A stretch of DNA of 64,000 bases, taken from NCBI RefSeq assembly GCF_014204515.1, contig NZ_JACHLI010000001.1, forward strand, positions 310,001-374,000, read 5' to 3'. The position numbers were made by a program, and so were the translations under genes. How positions within the stretch are numbered: position 1 is the first letter of the stretch; each line of letters begins with the position of its first letter. This DNA comes from Pseudomonas nitroreducens (lineage in GTDB: Bacteria > Pseudomonadota > Gammaproteobacteria > Pseudomonadales > Pseudomonadaceae). Of the stretch, positions 31,894 through 39,509 are shown piece by piece. Below the pieces are notes generated by a model. That model was not told the DNA's origin and searched no databases. It saw only the letters and a list, made by a program, of their open reading frames with translations.

Positions 31894-32646
31894 CTAGCCG
31901 GCAGTCCAGTTCATGGCGTAGTCGAAGTCTTCATGGGCCATCGGCACACCAGTCCGGCAGATGCGGATAAAGGCCCGGCGGGCTTCCTCGGGTGTAGCGT
32001 CCTCGATCACGGTGTCGATTACCCTGGCGCGCTGGAACGCGCGCTGGGCATAGTCGAAGTCCTCCCACAGGCAGTCCAGGTCATGCTCCCGAATGCCGGC
32101 GAACTGAGTATCCATCAGCTCACGCATGTACTTCGATACTTCTCTGTGCATCTCCGGGGTGGAGAGGCTCATGAGACACCAGGCCGGCAGCCGCAGCCCC
32201 ACATTCGCTTCAGCATCGGGCACGAAGCGGACACTTTGCGATTCGCCGTCGTACACCAGGGTTTCGCCGGACATCCAGACGGCGCGCTCGGCGTCGGAGT
32301 AGGGCAGATTCGGGTCGTAAACGCCTTTGCAGGACACCCAGGCCAGTGTGGCGAGGCGGTTTTGGCCATCCATCAGCAGGAGGCGTGGGTTCCAGGGCGT
32401 ATCGGCGCCTTTCAGAGCGATGGGGCCCAGGTTCTTGCGCCCGATTTCTGTCAGCACACCTTTCTGCTTCGGCATCCAGCTGAGGAAAGAGCCGATTGGG
32501 AATTCCCGGAGAAGGGAGTCGAACAGAGCCTCTACGTCCTGTTTGCCCCATACGTAGGGACGCTGCATGCCGGCCGGAGCGACGAAGCCGGAGAAGACCG
32601 ATTTCAAGACGTCGGTGATGAAGCGGGATTGTTGGACTACCTTCAT
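31894..32646 (-). CDS. DUF262-like protein, copy 1 (operon head)
   Basis: ATG 32646 has AAGGA 8 nt upstream. Motifs: MQRPYVWGKQDVEALFDSLL, PIGSFLSW, LLLMDGQNRLATLAW. This is the only copy that keeps the canonical Gln (DGQNR), so it may be the ancestral, NTP-competent member. ERAVWMSGETLVYDGESQSV and a helical C-terminus follow. It is the first gene downstream of the palindrome-controlled promoter. Confidence 0.75.
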   Translation of the reverse strand: MKVVQQSRFITDVLKSVFSGFVAPAGMQRPYVWGKQDVEALFDSLLREFPIGSFLSWMPKQKGVLTEIGRKNLGPIALKGADTPWNPRLLLMDGQNRLATLAWVSCKGVYDPNLPYSDAERAVWMSGETLVYDGESQSVRFVPDAEANVGLRLPAWCLMSLSTPEMHREVSKYMRELMDTQFAGIREHDLDCLWEDFDYAQRAFQRARVIDTVIEDATPEEARRAFIRICRTGVPMAHEDFDYAMNWTAG

Positions 32647-32681
32647 GCTCGAATCCTTCGATGGGCAGCGGGTTTCGATGG

Positions 32682-32710
32682 ATTTTAGAGTGCATTGAAT
32701 GCACTTACAA
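32682..32710 (-). promoter_or_regulatory. Promoter with palindromic operator, head of the DUF262-like operon
   Basis: Minus strand TTGTAA, 17-bp spacer, TAAAAT, 36 bp before the ATG. The spacer contains the perfect palindrome AGTGCATTGAATGCACT (32689-32705), identical in its arms to the one at 21634-21652. Repression by steric block of RNA polymerase is the likely mode. Confidence 0.85.
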
Positions 32711-32711
32711 G

Positions 32712-32732
32712 CTCTTTTAGTTGGAAATTGCA
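32712..32732 (-). repeat. 21-bp element found at two promoters
   Basis: CTCTTTTAG..GAAATTGCA on the + strand. The copy at 52234-52254 matches at 19 of 21 positions. Here it lies just upstream of the -35 box. Confidence 0.55.
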
Positions 32733-32742
32733 TGAGCTGTGT

Positions 32743-32982
32743 TTAACCCTCGGTCGCTGCCCCAGGCTTCCGGCGGTACTCTACGCGGTAAGACACGTGC
32801 TCGTTGACGATCTTCAAGTCCCGAACACGCCGTTCCAGCATGCCGGCAGCTTCCAGTCGGTCGCAGCGGTACATGGGCCGGGCAATCGGTGCGAAGCGGA
32901 CGTCGAACCACTCCGTTTTCGGTAAGTCGGCCAGTGCTTCTCGGTCGGCGGCGGTCAGTGCGTTCGGTTTGCCATTCGACAC
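32743..32982 (-). CDS. Hypothetical protein, 79 aa
   Basis: GTG at 32982 (MSNGKPNALTAADREALADL) follows GAGAG; the ATG at 33030 has no clear site. A small charged protein with EWFDVRFAPIARPMYRCDRLEAAGMLERR, which could be a short HTH-like domain. Function unknown. Confidence 0.5.
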   Translation of the reverse strand: MSNGKPNALTAADREALADLPKTEWFDVRFAPIARPMYRCDRLEAAGMLERRVRDLKIVNEHVSYRVEYRRKPGAATEG

Positions 32983-33019
32983 GGTGGCTTCTCTCGATGA
33001 GTCCTGCGACTCTGCAATC

Positions 33020-33211
33020 CTAGCAGTCATGGCAAAGGAACAGGAGTTCCTTGTAGCAGCGAGGGTCGCCCCCGGCCTTGCCGCAGTTCATGTTGCACAC
33101 CTTGGATTTCGGATCGAACTTGGCCAGCGCTTCCGGATCGGCGCGCGTCCAATTGATCATCGAGACGGGAGTGGGCTCGACGGATTTTGGTTTACGACGA
33201 CTTACGGCCAT
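33020..33211 (-). CDS. Small cysteine-rich protein, 63 aa
   Basis: ATG 33211 with AAGG 6 nt upstream. The N-terminus is basic (MAVSRRKPKS); the last 25 residues hold five cysteines and a histidine (KVCNMNCGKAG, DPRCYKEL, LCHDC), suggesting a zinc site. Function unknown. Confidence 0.6.
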   Translation of the reverse strand: MAVSRRKPKSVEPTPVSMINWTRADPEALAKFDPKSKVCNMNCGKAGGDPRCYKELLFLCHDC

Positions 33212-33260
33212 TGCACACCTTGCTGATTCTAGGATGAGAAGAACTGACGGAGGAGGATGG

Positions 33261-33503
33261 TTAGAGCGCAATGCCCTGGACACGATTCGGCTGTTGCTGC
33301 GGCGCGGTCACGTGCTGCTCCACGCGCGGCTGAATCCAGAAGCAGCGGCCGGGCACCGCCGTGCAGTTCGGAACCACGTAGACCGGTACGGTCACGACAT
33401 TGGTCGCGGGTTCGGCCTGGGCCTGTGGTTGCGGGTCAGGATGCGAGGCACAGCCGGCGAGGGAGAGCAGGGCAGAGGCGAGTAGAAGCGTTGTCGTGCG
33501 CAT
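33261..33503 (-). CDS. Small lipoprotein, 80 aa
   Basis: ATG 33503 with AGGAAGGA upstream. Signal peptide MRTTTLLLASALLSLAGC with lipobox LAGC, then a Pro/Gln/Ala-rich region and NCTAVPGRCFW, probably a disulfide. It has the clearest sigma-70 promoter in the window. Function unknown. Confidence 0.75.
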   Translation of the reverse strand: MRTTTLLLASALLSLAGCASHPDPQPQAQAEPATNVVTVPVYVVPNCTAVPGRCFWIQPRVEQHVTAPQQQPNRVQGIAL

Positions 33504-33559
33504 AGGTTCCTTCCTGGCGTTGATTTGGCTAAAGGAGGGGCCTCGCCCCAAGTGAGGCA

Positions 33560-33588
33560 ATTCTATGGAAAAGGAGCGATAATGTCAA
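33560..33588 (-). promoter_or_regulatory. Strong sigma-70 promoter
   Basis: Minus strand TTGACA, 17-bp spacer, TAGAAT; near-consensus. It drives the small lipoprotein gene. Confidence 0.85.
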
Positions 33589-33624
33589 TGTGATACGATG
33601 AGAAGTATCCAGCGGGCGAAAAGA

Positions 33625-33643
33625 AACCCGGCTAGGCCGGGTT
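33625..33643 (-). terminator. Terminator below the 33647 gene
   Basis: AACCCGGC, loop TAG, GCCGGGTT; read leftward it is followed by TCTTTTCG. Confidence 0.85.
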
Positions 33644-33646
33644 GGT

Positions 33647-34021
33647 TCAGGGCGAAGGAGTTGGCGAGTCGTCACCTCGGCACCAGCCGACCTCGATCTC
33701 ATCACCGTCATCATCGAGCAGAGTGTCTACCAGCTTCCTGGATCGCATCTTCTCCCAGTAGTGCACCGTTGGGTCGGCTTCATCGCCGTCCACCATGCCA
33801 ACACCGTTCGCGATGATCGTAGAGAAGCCCTGGCCACGCATCCACCGAAGGGCATCTTCGCTGTGCCCGTGTCCCTTATAGGCAGAACTCCATTCGTAGA
33901 TCATCAGGCACGAGCCGGTGACGTCCACGGTGCCGGTGACCCGCCCATCATCGTACCGGTAGAGGCCGTCAAACTCGAAGATCCTGGGCGAGAAGGGCGG
34001 GATGACCGCGACCTGTTCCAT
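33647..34021 (-). CDS. Hypothetical protein, 124 aa
   Basis: ATG at 34021 overlaps the upstream stop by one base (TGATG). A soluble beta-rich protein (GLYRYDDGRVTGTVDVTGSC) with an acidic C-terminus. No family recognised. Second gene of a two-gene operon. Confidence 0.6.
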   Translation of the reverse strand: MEQVAVIPPFSPRIFEFDGLYRYDDGRVTGTVDVTGSCLMIYEWSSAYKGHGHSEDALRWMRGQGFSTIIANGVGMVDGDEADPTVHYWEKMRSRKLVDTLLDDDGDEIEVGWCRGDDSPTPSP

Positions 34022-34227
34022 CAGTGCAAACTGAACTCGTCGCGGTCGGCGCGTCGGGTGTTCTTGCGGATCTTCTCCACGTGCTTGTCGTAGAGGTGCT
34101 CCATGTGATCTTCCCACTCATGGATGTGGTGGCCGAACTTGTCGGCGCAGGCGGCGAGGAGTTCCTTCTTATTCTCGGCCTTGAACTCCTGGTAGCTGGG
34201 GATATTCTGCAGCGGGATCTTGCTCAT
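34021..34227 (-). CDS. Small His/Lys-rich protein, 68 aa
   Basis: ATG 34227 with GGAGG 9 nt upstream. It is helical and charged, with KFGHHIHEWEDHMEHLYDKH containing six histidines in twenty residues, a possible metal-binding stretch. Function unknown. Confidence 0.6.
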   Translation of the reverse strand: MSKIPLQNIPSYQEFKAENKKELLAACADKFGHHIHEWEDHMEHLYDKHVEKIRKNTRRADRDEFSLH

Positions 34228-34288
34228 GGTCTCGTCCTCCATTGTCTATCCAACGTAGCCATTGAGCTATGCCGGAAACAAGAGGGGC

Positions 34289-34717
34289 TCAGATCGAGTG
34301 AGGGTCGTGTCCGACGGTCAAGATCCATTGGTTTTTGGTGCTCAGCTTCGGCGGCGCCAGCGTAAGCCAGGGTTCATCAGCTTCGCAGTCCATGCTAATT
34401 GCTTCCGCCCAGGAATATCCTGGAATAGCTGAGGCTTTGTCGCGTCGAATCAGGCGGTCAGCGAGATTGTTGCAGGTCGCGGCCATGAAGGATTTGACCC
34501 GGATGAGCCCGTTTTCCCGGTTAACCTCCCCCAGCATGAAGAGTCGGTGTACTGGGCCTTCTTTGGGCTGCAAGATGGCCTGGTCTACTGCGTAGAGAGT
34601 GCGCTCTCCTTCGGCCCAAAGCATCGGTGGAATCGAAAAAACTACGCAGATAGGCAGCAGCGAGGCCAGGATGATCAACTCTTTGGCAATCTCGCTCAGC
34701 GGGCTATTCAGCTTCAT
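34289..34717 (-). CDS. One-TM two-Cys protein, array member 13 (most distal)
   Basis: N-terminal TM helix (about residues 12-32, IILASLLPICVVFSIPPML). The outer domain has the array pattern in relaxed form: a first Cys (AATCNNLADRL) and a second near the C-terminus (SMDCEADEPW). It overlaps the upstream gene by 14 nt. The most diverged member of the family. Function unknown. Confidence 0.6.
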   Translation of the reverse strand: MKLNSPLSEIAKELIILASLLPICVVFSIPPMLWAEGERTLYAVDQAILQPKEGPVHRLFMLGEVNRENGLIRVKSFMAATCNNLADRLIRRDKASAIPGYSWAEAISMDCEADEPWLTLAPPKLSTKNQWILTVGHDPHSI

Positions 34718-35081
34718 CGGGAGTCTCCAGGATTTTGGGGTCAACCCGCACCCAGTAGGGTTGTGTGTCGCAATCGCTGCTGACGGCATTCTTCCATTCG
34801 CCCGGCAGGGCTTCGGTGCTATCCCGGTGCGCCAGCTGTCTGGCCAGCGCTCGGCAAGCGAGGCGGAACTCTGGATGGGTCTCGATCAGTCCAGACGCAA
34901 GTCGCCTAGCTGTTGCTGGGATTGGTGTGAGTGGGTGCGCTTGGGCCGGCGTGCCCAGGAGCCTGTCAATCTTCAGGGTCTCGAGGCTGATCGACTTGGT
35001 GCTGTCTTCGTAGGCGGCGCCAGCGGCCAGGCCTACAGCAACTGCGACGGCCAGCGCCAAGTAGTCTGGGAGCTTGTCCAT
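34704..35081 (-). CDS. One-TM two-Cys protein, array member 12
   Basis: TM helix at residues 8-24 (LALAVAVAVGLAAGAAY), then FRLACRALARQL ... LPGEWKNAVSSDCDTQPYWVRV. The order of LP-x-x-W and the cysteines differs from the other members (Cys first). Starts TAATG-overlapped with the upstream stop. Envelope-anchored, function unknown. Confidence 0.6.
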   Translation of the reverse strand: MDKLPDYLALAVAVAVGLAAGAAYEDSTKSISLETLKIDRLLGTPAQAHPLTPIPATARRLASGLIETHPEFRLACRALARQLAHRDSTEALPGEWKNAVSSDCDTQPYWVRVDPKILETPDEAE

Positions 35082-35506
35082 TAGGATGCCGTCCTGGGGG
35101 ATGCCTTGGGAGGCAGCTTAAACACGAAGTAGTCACCTTTCTCGCAAGCTTTGAGGGCGCCGGTCAGGGTGCGCCGCTCGCCGTTCATGGCCACGATGCC
35201 GCGCTTTTCGTAGATAGCTTCTGCGACGTAGCCGCAGTGCGTCGAGTTCTCCGTGAGAATCCACCAGGTGTCGTTGGTGCTGCCTTCCCACTCGAGCTCA
35301 AGGAAATCGAAGTCAGGGGGAGCAACATCGTACTCGGCGTCCTTCGCCTGCATCTGCTCGATGTAGGTGACCGCATCTTCGGCGCTTTTGCCTGTTGCGG
35401 CCACCAGATTGACGAAGAGTGCCAGTGAAATCGCCGAAATCAGCGTAAGCACTGCTGGAGCGGGGTTGTCCGTGAAGGCTTCGATGATTTGGCGCACTCT
35501 GCTCAT
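35081..35506 (-). CDS. One-TM two-Cys protein, array member 11
   Basis: ATG 35506 overlaps the upstream stop (ATGA). TM helix about residues 18-36 (VLTLISAISLALFVNLVAA). The domain core THCGYVAEAIYEKRGIVAMN ... GALKACEKGDYFVFKLP shows the family order: Cys, helix, a V/I-x-x-N/DG turn, Cys, final strand. Confidence 0.65.
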   Translation of the reverse strand: MSRVRQIIEAFTDNPAPAVLTLISAISLALFVNLVAATGKSAEDAVTYIEQMQAKDAEYDVAPPDFDFLELEWEGSTNDTWWILTENSTHCGYVAEAIYEKRGIVAMNGERRTLTGALKACEKGDYFVFKLPPKASPRTAS

Positions 35507-35898
35507 TGGTTTGGCCAACGGGAAGGGATGACGAAAACATGCTCACCGGAGCTTGTACAGAACTGGTCGAGACCCTTCTGGGTCAGCTCGATTCCATCTA
35601 GATATGCCTGGCGCTTCTTGCCCAGCAGCTCTTTCGCAGTCTTGAGGCAGTCCACGTTATCGGTGATGGTCATCTTGAGGACGCTGTGATGGACGATTTC
35701 CATGCTCCCGTTGTTGCGCAGTTTGATCGGGACTCCCTTGGGAATGCTGTTGCTGTCTACCATTCGGAGAGCATGGATGACGGTCTGCTGGATTTCATCG
35801 TCCTGGGATAGATTCCAGGAGAGCAGGCTCAAGCCGATGACAGCCGAGACGGTTAGGGCTGCAGCTGTAGCGCACTTTCTCAGGCTGATCTTAACCAT
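35503..35898 (-). CDS. One-TM two-Cys protein, array member 10
   Basis: TM helix about 10-28. Core: NVDCLKTAKELLGKKRQAYLDG ... LDQFCTSSGEHVFVIP, with the DG turn and the two array cysteines about 33 residues apart. Also has IPKGVPIKLRNNGSMEI, in the place where other members have LPxxWxxG. Overlaps the upstream gene by 8 nt. Confidence 0.65.
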   Translation of the reverse strand: MVKISLRKCATAAALTVSAVIGLSLLSWNLSQDDEIQQTVIHALRMVDSNSIPKGVPIKLRNNGSMEIVHHSVLKMTITDNVDCLKTAKELLGKKRQAYLDGIELTQKGLDQFCTSSGEHVFVIPSRWPNQ

Positions 35899-36316
35899 GA
35901 GGTAAATCCTTGGAAGGGTTGATAGCTGCTTTTAATGGGAAAATGTCGATGTCCGGCTGATTCACGTCGTTACATGCAGCTTCGACCTGGCTAATCGAGT
36001 AAGCGTTTCCAAGGCGGTCTGCGTAAGTGAGGCCGACTGCTTTCAGAGCTTCCCAGGTGTAGAGGCAGATGTTGATGTCGCTATGGCTCATCGTCAGATG
36101 GAAAGGTTGATCGGCTGATACCTTCAGGGTGATCCCCATATCCTGGAGAGTACTTGCCTCGACGCTCGTTACTCCAGGCGTTGGGTATAGTGCGGAAATC
36201 CTGGCGGCCGTCTTTGCCACTTTGCTCTGGTGTGCGGTATTGGAGTAGATCCATATGGTTCCGATAATCAGGAAGAAGATCGAAAAGAGATAGGCCACGC
36301 GCTGATCATCGGTCAT
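35891..36316 (-). CDS. One-TM two-Cys protein, array member 9
   Basis: ATG 36316 (MTDDQRVAYLF) with GAGGA upstream and an ATGA overlap. TM helix about 8-26 (YLFSIFFLIIGTIWIYS). Core: INICLYTWEALKAVGLTYAD ... VEAACNDVNQPDIDIFPL. Family order kept. Confidence 0.65.
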   Translation of the reverse strand: MTDDQRVAYLFSIFFLIIGTIWIYSNTAHQSKVAKTAARISALYPTPGVTSVEASTLQDMGITLKVSADQPFHLTMSHSDINICLYTWEALKAVGLTYADRLGNAYSISQVEAACNDVNQPDIDIFPLKAAINPSKDLPHG

Positions 36317-36702
36317 GGTTTCCTCGGGGTCAGATGGAGCCTGGCCTTCGGAGTTCGCAGGCACTCATCGCCAATCTCGGCGCGCTGCAGCACGCGGCCG
36401 CCGGCAGTGATCGCATCTATGCGATGCAGGCTGAAGAAGTCGATGACCTCGAAGCACAAACCTCCAGGGGGCAGCACGATGATTGCTCGCTTTGGCCCGC
36501 TGAGGTCGTACTCGAAGTCGATGCCATAGGAAATGAGCAACTGGTCGTTGTCGGGGTTGCTCCAAGCGGCTGGCTGGCGTGTTGCGTACTCGAAGGCAGC
36601 AACGGATGCTCTGTAGGCTTGGTACTTGTGGTAGATGGCGTTGCCCATGCTCCCAACGATGGCCGCCATGAACGCCACGATAGAGAGGTTCTTAAAGGTC
36701 AT
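36313..36702 (-). CDS. One-TM two-Cys protein, array member 8
   Basis: Short TM helix at the N-terminus (LSIVAFMAAIVGSMGNAIY). Core: GGLCFEVIDFFSLHRIDAIT ... IGDECLRTPKARLHLTP. ATGA overlaps at both ends. Ser/Asn-Pro-rich linker after the TM (RQPAAWSNPDND). Confidence 0.65.
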   Translation of the reverse strand: MTFKNLSIVAFMAAIVGSMGNAIYHKYQAYRASVAAFEYATRQPAAWSNPDNDQLLISYGIDFEYDLSGPKRAIIVLPPGGLCFEVIDFFSLHRIDAITAGGRVLQRAEIGDECLRTPKARLHLTPRKP

Positions 36703-37079
36703 GTCGGTTGCTTACCTCTGCGGAGATAGAACCGTACCTTCTCTTCTCCCCTGCAGGCGGTTTTGATCTGCAGGGTGCTTAGCGGTTGGCTGACCTTATC
36801 CATGTAAACGAAACCGTTGTCCCGGAAGGCGCCCCATACGATAAGGCAAAGACGGCTTGGTTCGACCTCGATTTCCAGCGAACCGGGCATCCTGGTGTCC
36901 GATGAAAGCTGAACGCCGCTCTCTCTGATCAGCGCCTGGTCATCGGCTCCTTCGGGGAGTTTCGGGAAGAAGAGGGCGTAGTCCACCAGCGCCGCCGCAG
37001 TCCTTCTGTTCTTCCGTTTCTCATGCTGGTCGGCAATGGTCACTGCCACCACGAAGACGAGGATCAGTAGGTATTTCAT
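36699..37079 (-). CDS. One-TM two-Cys protein, array member 7
   Basis: The TM helix occupies residues 2-16 (KYLLILVFVVAVTIA), shortest N-terminus in the array. Core: SRLCLIVWGAFRDNGFVYMD ... IKTACRGEEKVRFYLRRG. ATGA overlap with the upstream gene. Confidence 0.65.
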   Translation of the reverse strand: MKYLLILVFVVAVTIADQHEKRKNRRTAAALVDYALFFPKLPEGADDQALIRESGVQLSSDTRMPGSLEIEVEPSRLCLIVWGAFRDNGFVYMDKVSQPLSTLQIKTACRGEEKVRFYLRRGKQPT

Positions 37080-37510
37080 GCAGGATTCCCTGGAATCGAC
37101 ACGACATGTATCGGACGAACATCGCCGCAGGCTGCCTCGATATCCTTGAAGTCCTTCACCTGGTTTCCGTCGATGCGGGTGTCTTCGTAGGCGGGCGCCA
37201 GAATCACCCCCATAATTTCGCAGCCTGGCTCGGTGACTGCGTATGCAACCAGCCGACCCTCCTGCAGCTTGATGGCGACACCGTTATCCCACTGTTTGGG
37301 GAGCGAGGGAGCGCGCGTATCGGCTGCCCGGATCATCTGAATATCTTCGGCTGCCTCCCTGTGCTTGGCGGTGTCTTTCCCATTCAAACTGATTTTCAAC
37401 ATCTCTCCCAGGCACAAGATGATGAAGGTTACTAGGAAAGCACCAACTACCATTTCGAAAGGACTGGTGGCAACGCTCGGTTTGTTGGTCGCGGGAGTCT
37501 TCTCCGTCAT
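37076..37510 (-). CDS. One-TM two-Cys protein, array member 6
   Basis: TM helix about 19-37 (MVVGAFLVTFIILCLGEML). After a helical stalk the outer domain reads APSLPKQWDNGVAIKLQEG, then PGCEIMGVILAPAYEDTRID, and IEAACGDVRPIHVVSIPG. This LPxxWxxG ... C ... DG ... AC order resembles the D-region of type IVb pilins (PilS/TcpA type), but there is no prepilin-peptidase site at the N-terminus. Confidence 0.65.
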   Translation of the reverse strand: MTEKTPATNKPSVATSPFEMVVGAFLVTFIILCLGEMLKISLNGKDTAKHREAAEDIQMIRAADTRAPSLPKQWDNGVAIKLQEGRLVAYAVTEPGCEIMGVILAPAYEDTRIDGNQVKDFKDIEAACGDVRPIHVVSIPGNPA

Positions 37511-37932
37511 GATGCGACCCTGGGCACCGATACAGCGTGTTCCTCGCCATCTGCGCCACAGGCGCCTTCGACCTGCTTAAGCGTCAGCACGGGCTTGCCA
37601 TCGACCTGGACGTCTTCGTAGGTATGAATAAGCCCGTTAGCTAGAGCCTTGCAGGTGTTTAGCTTCACGCCAGTCGCTTCCAGACGCTGTCCATGATGCT
37701 GGAGCACAAGACCCTCGATCCAGACCTTCGGAAGGCGGGGAGCACGCTTGTCGCCGGCACGTAGGAGTGCGATATCGGCTTCTGCCTCCATGGCTGTAAT
37801 CAGAATCTCGTCCACGGTTCGATTCATGGTCTGGTTGAGGTAGTAGATACCGCCAAGGATGATCGCGAATACCACTGCGGCCATGGATGACCACAGCTTT
37901 TGATCGTCTGTGTAGGAAGAAAAGAACGGCAT
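37507..37932 (-). CDS. One-TM two-Cys protein, array member 5
   Basis: TM helix about 16-32 (MAAVVFAIILGGIYYL). Outer domain: APRLPKVWIEGLVLQHHG, LNTCKALANGLIHTYEDVQVDG, VEGACGADGEEHAVSVPR. Very close to member 6 in plan. A 75-nt gap separates it from member 4. Confidence 0.65.
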   Translation of the reverse strand: MPFFSSYTDDQKLWSSMAAVVFAIILGGIYYLNQTMNRTVDEILITAMEAEADIALLRAGDKRAPRLPKVWIEGLVLQHHGQRLEATGVKLNTCKALANGLIHTYEDVQVDGKPVLTLKQVEGACGADGEEHAVSVPRVAS

Positions 37933-38007
37933 TTGGCTGTTTGTCTCGATACCAAGATTGTGTCAAAGGGCCTCAATACGGCTCCTAGGAGCGCCGTGGT
38001 GCGTTGA

Positions 38008-38448
38008 TCAGCTCCCTGGCCTACGGTCGGGCACAGTCAGTGTTGCAGGCATCTTCTCGCAGCTCTCGCGCACCTGGCCTTCGGTAAGAAGGATCTGGCC
38101 ATTGAGCTTCACCCCGGTGAAGGTGCGCAGGAAGCTCTTCGCCACCGAGTAGCAGTTGTCCCACGTAGACATCGTGACGGTGTACTTCCCATCCGTGTGT
38201 TCGAGCCTGACCCGGCCATCGCCCCAGGTTTTGGGAAGCGGGGAGGCCTTTTCAGAGGAATTGCGCTGTAGCTGTACCTCGTCGACCACTTGCTCGAAGA
38301 CAGGGCTGTCCTTCAACCCGGCTATAAGCACCCACCACATGAGCACGCCGAACAAGACACCCAGGATGGTGATGATGAGAAACGAAGCCGCTGTACCAGG
38401 ATACGTAGGTTTCGTGGCGGGGGCGGTCGAATCAGTGGCTTCCGTCAT
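38008..38448 (-). CDS. One-TM two-Cys protein, array member 4
   Basis: ATG 38448 with GAGG upstream. A Thr/Pro-rich leader (MTEATDSTAPATKPTYPG) precedes the TM helix (about 22-45). Outer domain: SPLPKTWGDGRVRLEHTDG, WDNCYSVAKSFLRTFTGVKLNG, VRESCEKMPATLTVPDR. Overlaps member 3 by 17 nt. Confidence 0.65.
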   Translation of the reverse strand: MTEATDSTAPATKPTYPGTAASFLIITILGVLFGVLMWWVLIAGLKDSPVFEQVVDEVQLQRNSSEKASPLPKTWGDGRVRLEHTDGKYTVTMSTWDNCYSVAKSFLRTFTGVKLNGQILLTEGQVRESCEKMPATLTVPDRRPGS

Positions 38449-38935
38449 TGTCTCGCCTCGGAATTGATCGTTCGCCTGACCTGTCATGACGCTCGGCGCT
38501 GACGACAAAGACGTGAGTCTTTTCGTCACTACAGGCCGCAATGCGGTTCGCCTTGGTCGACTCCTCAGAATCACCAGGCTTTAGCGCCTGTCCATCAAGG
38601 GTCACCGAGGGGTAGTTCTTCAGCATCGCTTTGTAGAGCCGGTGGCAATGGAAGGCGTTCTGCGCAACAAGGCTGACGCTGATCGATCCGTCTGGCTCTT
38701 CCTTGACGCTGATCTCCTTGCTCCACGCCCCGGATGGAACACCCGGATCAGTCTTTCCGGCTCGCAGAGAGTCAACGTAGGACAGTGCTTCTTTAGCCGC
38801 GAGAGGATCCCAGCTTAAGGAATCAGCGCTTTTGAAAATCTGGATTACAAGCGAGCTCATGGCAACCCCAGCTACCACTGCACCAGAGAACATGAGACCG
38901 ATCAGAGCGCCAGACTTGATGGTTTTGAGCTTCAT
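38432..38935 (-). CDS. One-TM two-Cys protein, array member 3
   Basis: TM helix about 8-34 (SGALIGLMFSGAVVAGVAMS). Outer domain: VPSGAWSKEISVKEEPDGS, NAFHCHRLYKAMLKNYPSVT, LDGQALKPGD, RIAACSDEKTHVFVVSAE. A charged tail (RHDRSGERSIPRRDND) is unique to this copy. Confidence 0.65.
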   Translation of the reverse strand: MKLKTIKSGALIGLMFSGAVVAGVAMSSLVIQIFKSADSLSWDPLAAKEALSYVDSLRAGKTDPGVPSGAWSKEISVKEEPDGSISVSLVAQNAFHCHRLYKAMLKNYPSVTLDGQALKPGDSEESTKANRIAACSDEKTHVFVVSAERHDRSGERSIPRRDNDGSH

Positions 38936-38969
38936 TGACTTCCGTCCGTCGAAAGAAGATGGGAGTGGT

Positions 38970-39506
38970 TCATTTCAGGATCAGCAGGTGGTGCTCTTTG
39001 CCCTGGGAGCAGAGTGCATCTAGGGCCTGAGGACTGATTAGGTTCATGGGTGTGCCGTCGAACCTGGCGAACGAATTGCCTACAAAGATGCTGCTCAACT
39101 TCCGGCATGGAAGTGCGGCCTGGAACATGAACACGCTTGATAGGTCAGGCAGAGTTTTGAAGACCACGTAGTCCCCCGTGTACTCCGGTGGTGTGAAGTT
39201 TGGGTTCATGTACAGGCTGGGGGAATTGGCTGCCCTGACGTAGTCTAGATAGGCGTTGGAGGCATAGATGATGTCGGTCAGTTTCTGGTTTCTCCCGCTA
39301 GTACACTCCCAGAACGCCATCATGCAAACAGTCATCACGTACCCGAGTACATAGAAAACCATGCCGCGCACAACCAGGGTGAATGGCGTGACTACCTTGG
39401 GGGTCAGGCCTGTGATCATCAGATAGGGGGCTGCGATGGACAGCGAGAACACGGCGAGGATGCCGAACCAGGTCAGGGTGTCGTTCCAGAAGTCAAAAAT
39501 GTCCAT
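38970..39506 (-). CDS. Membrane protein with the two-Cys domain, array member 2
   Basis: Unlike the other members it has two or three TM helices (about 8-32 and 45-66) before the outer domain: ALPCRKLSSIFVGNSFARFD ... LDALCSQGKEHHLLILK. It may be an anchor for the single-TM members. Function unknown. Confidence 0.65.
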   Translation of the reverse strand: MDIFDFWNDTLTWFGILAVFSLSIAAPYLMITGLTPKVVTPFTLVVRGMVFYVLGYVMTVCMMAFWECTSGRNQKLTDIIYASNAYLDYVRAANSPSLYMNPNFTPPEYTGDYVVFKTLPDLSSVFMFQAALPCRKLSSIFVGNSFARFDGTPMNLISPQALDALCSQGKEHHLLILK

Positions 39507-39509
39507 AAC

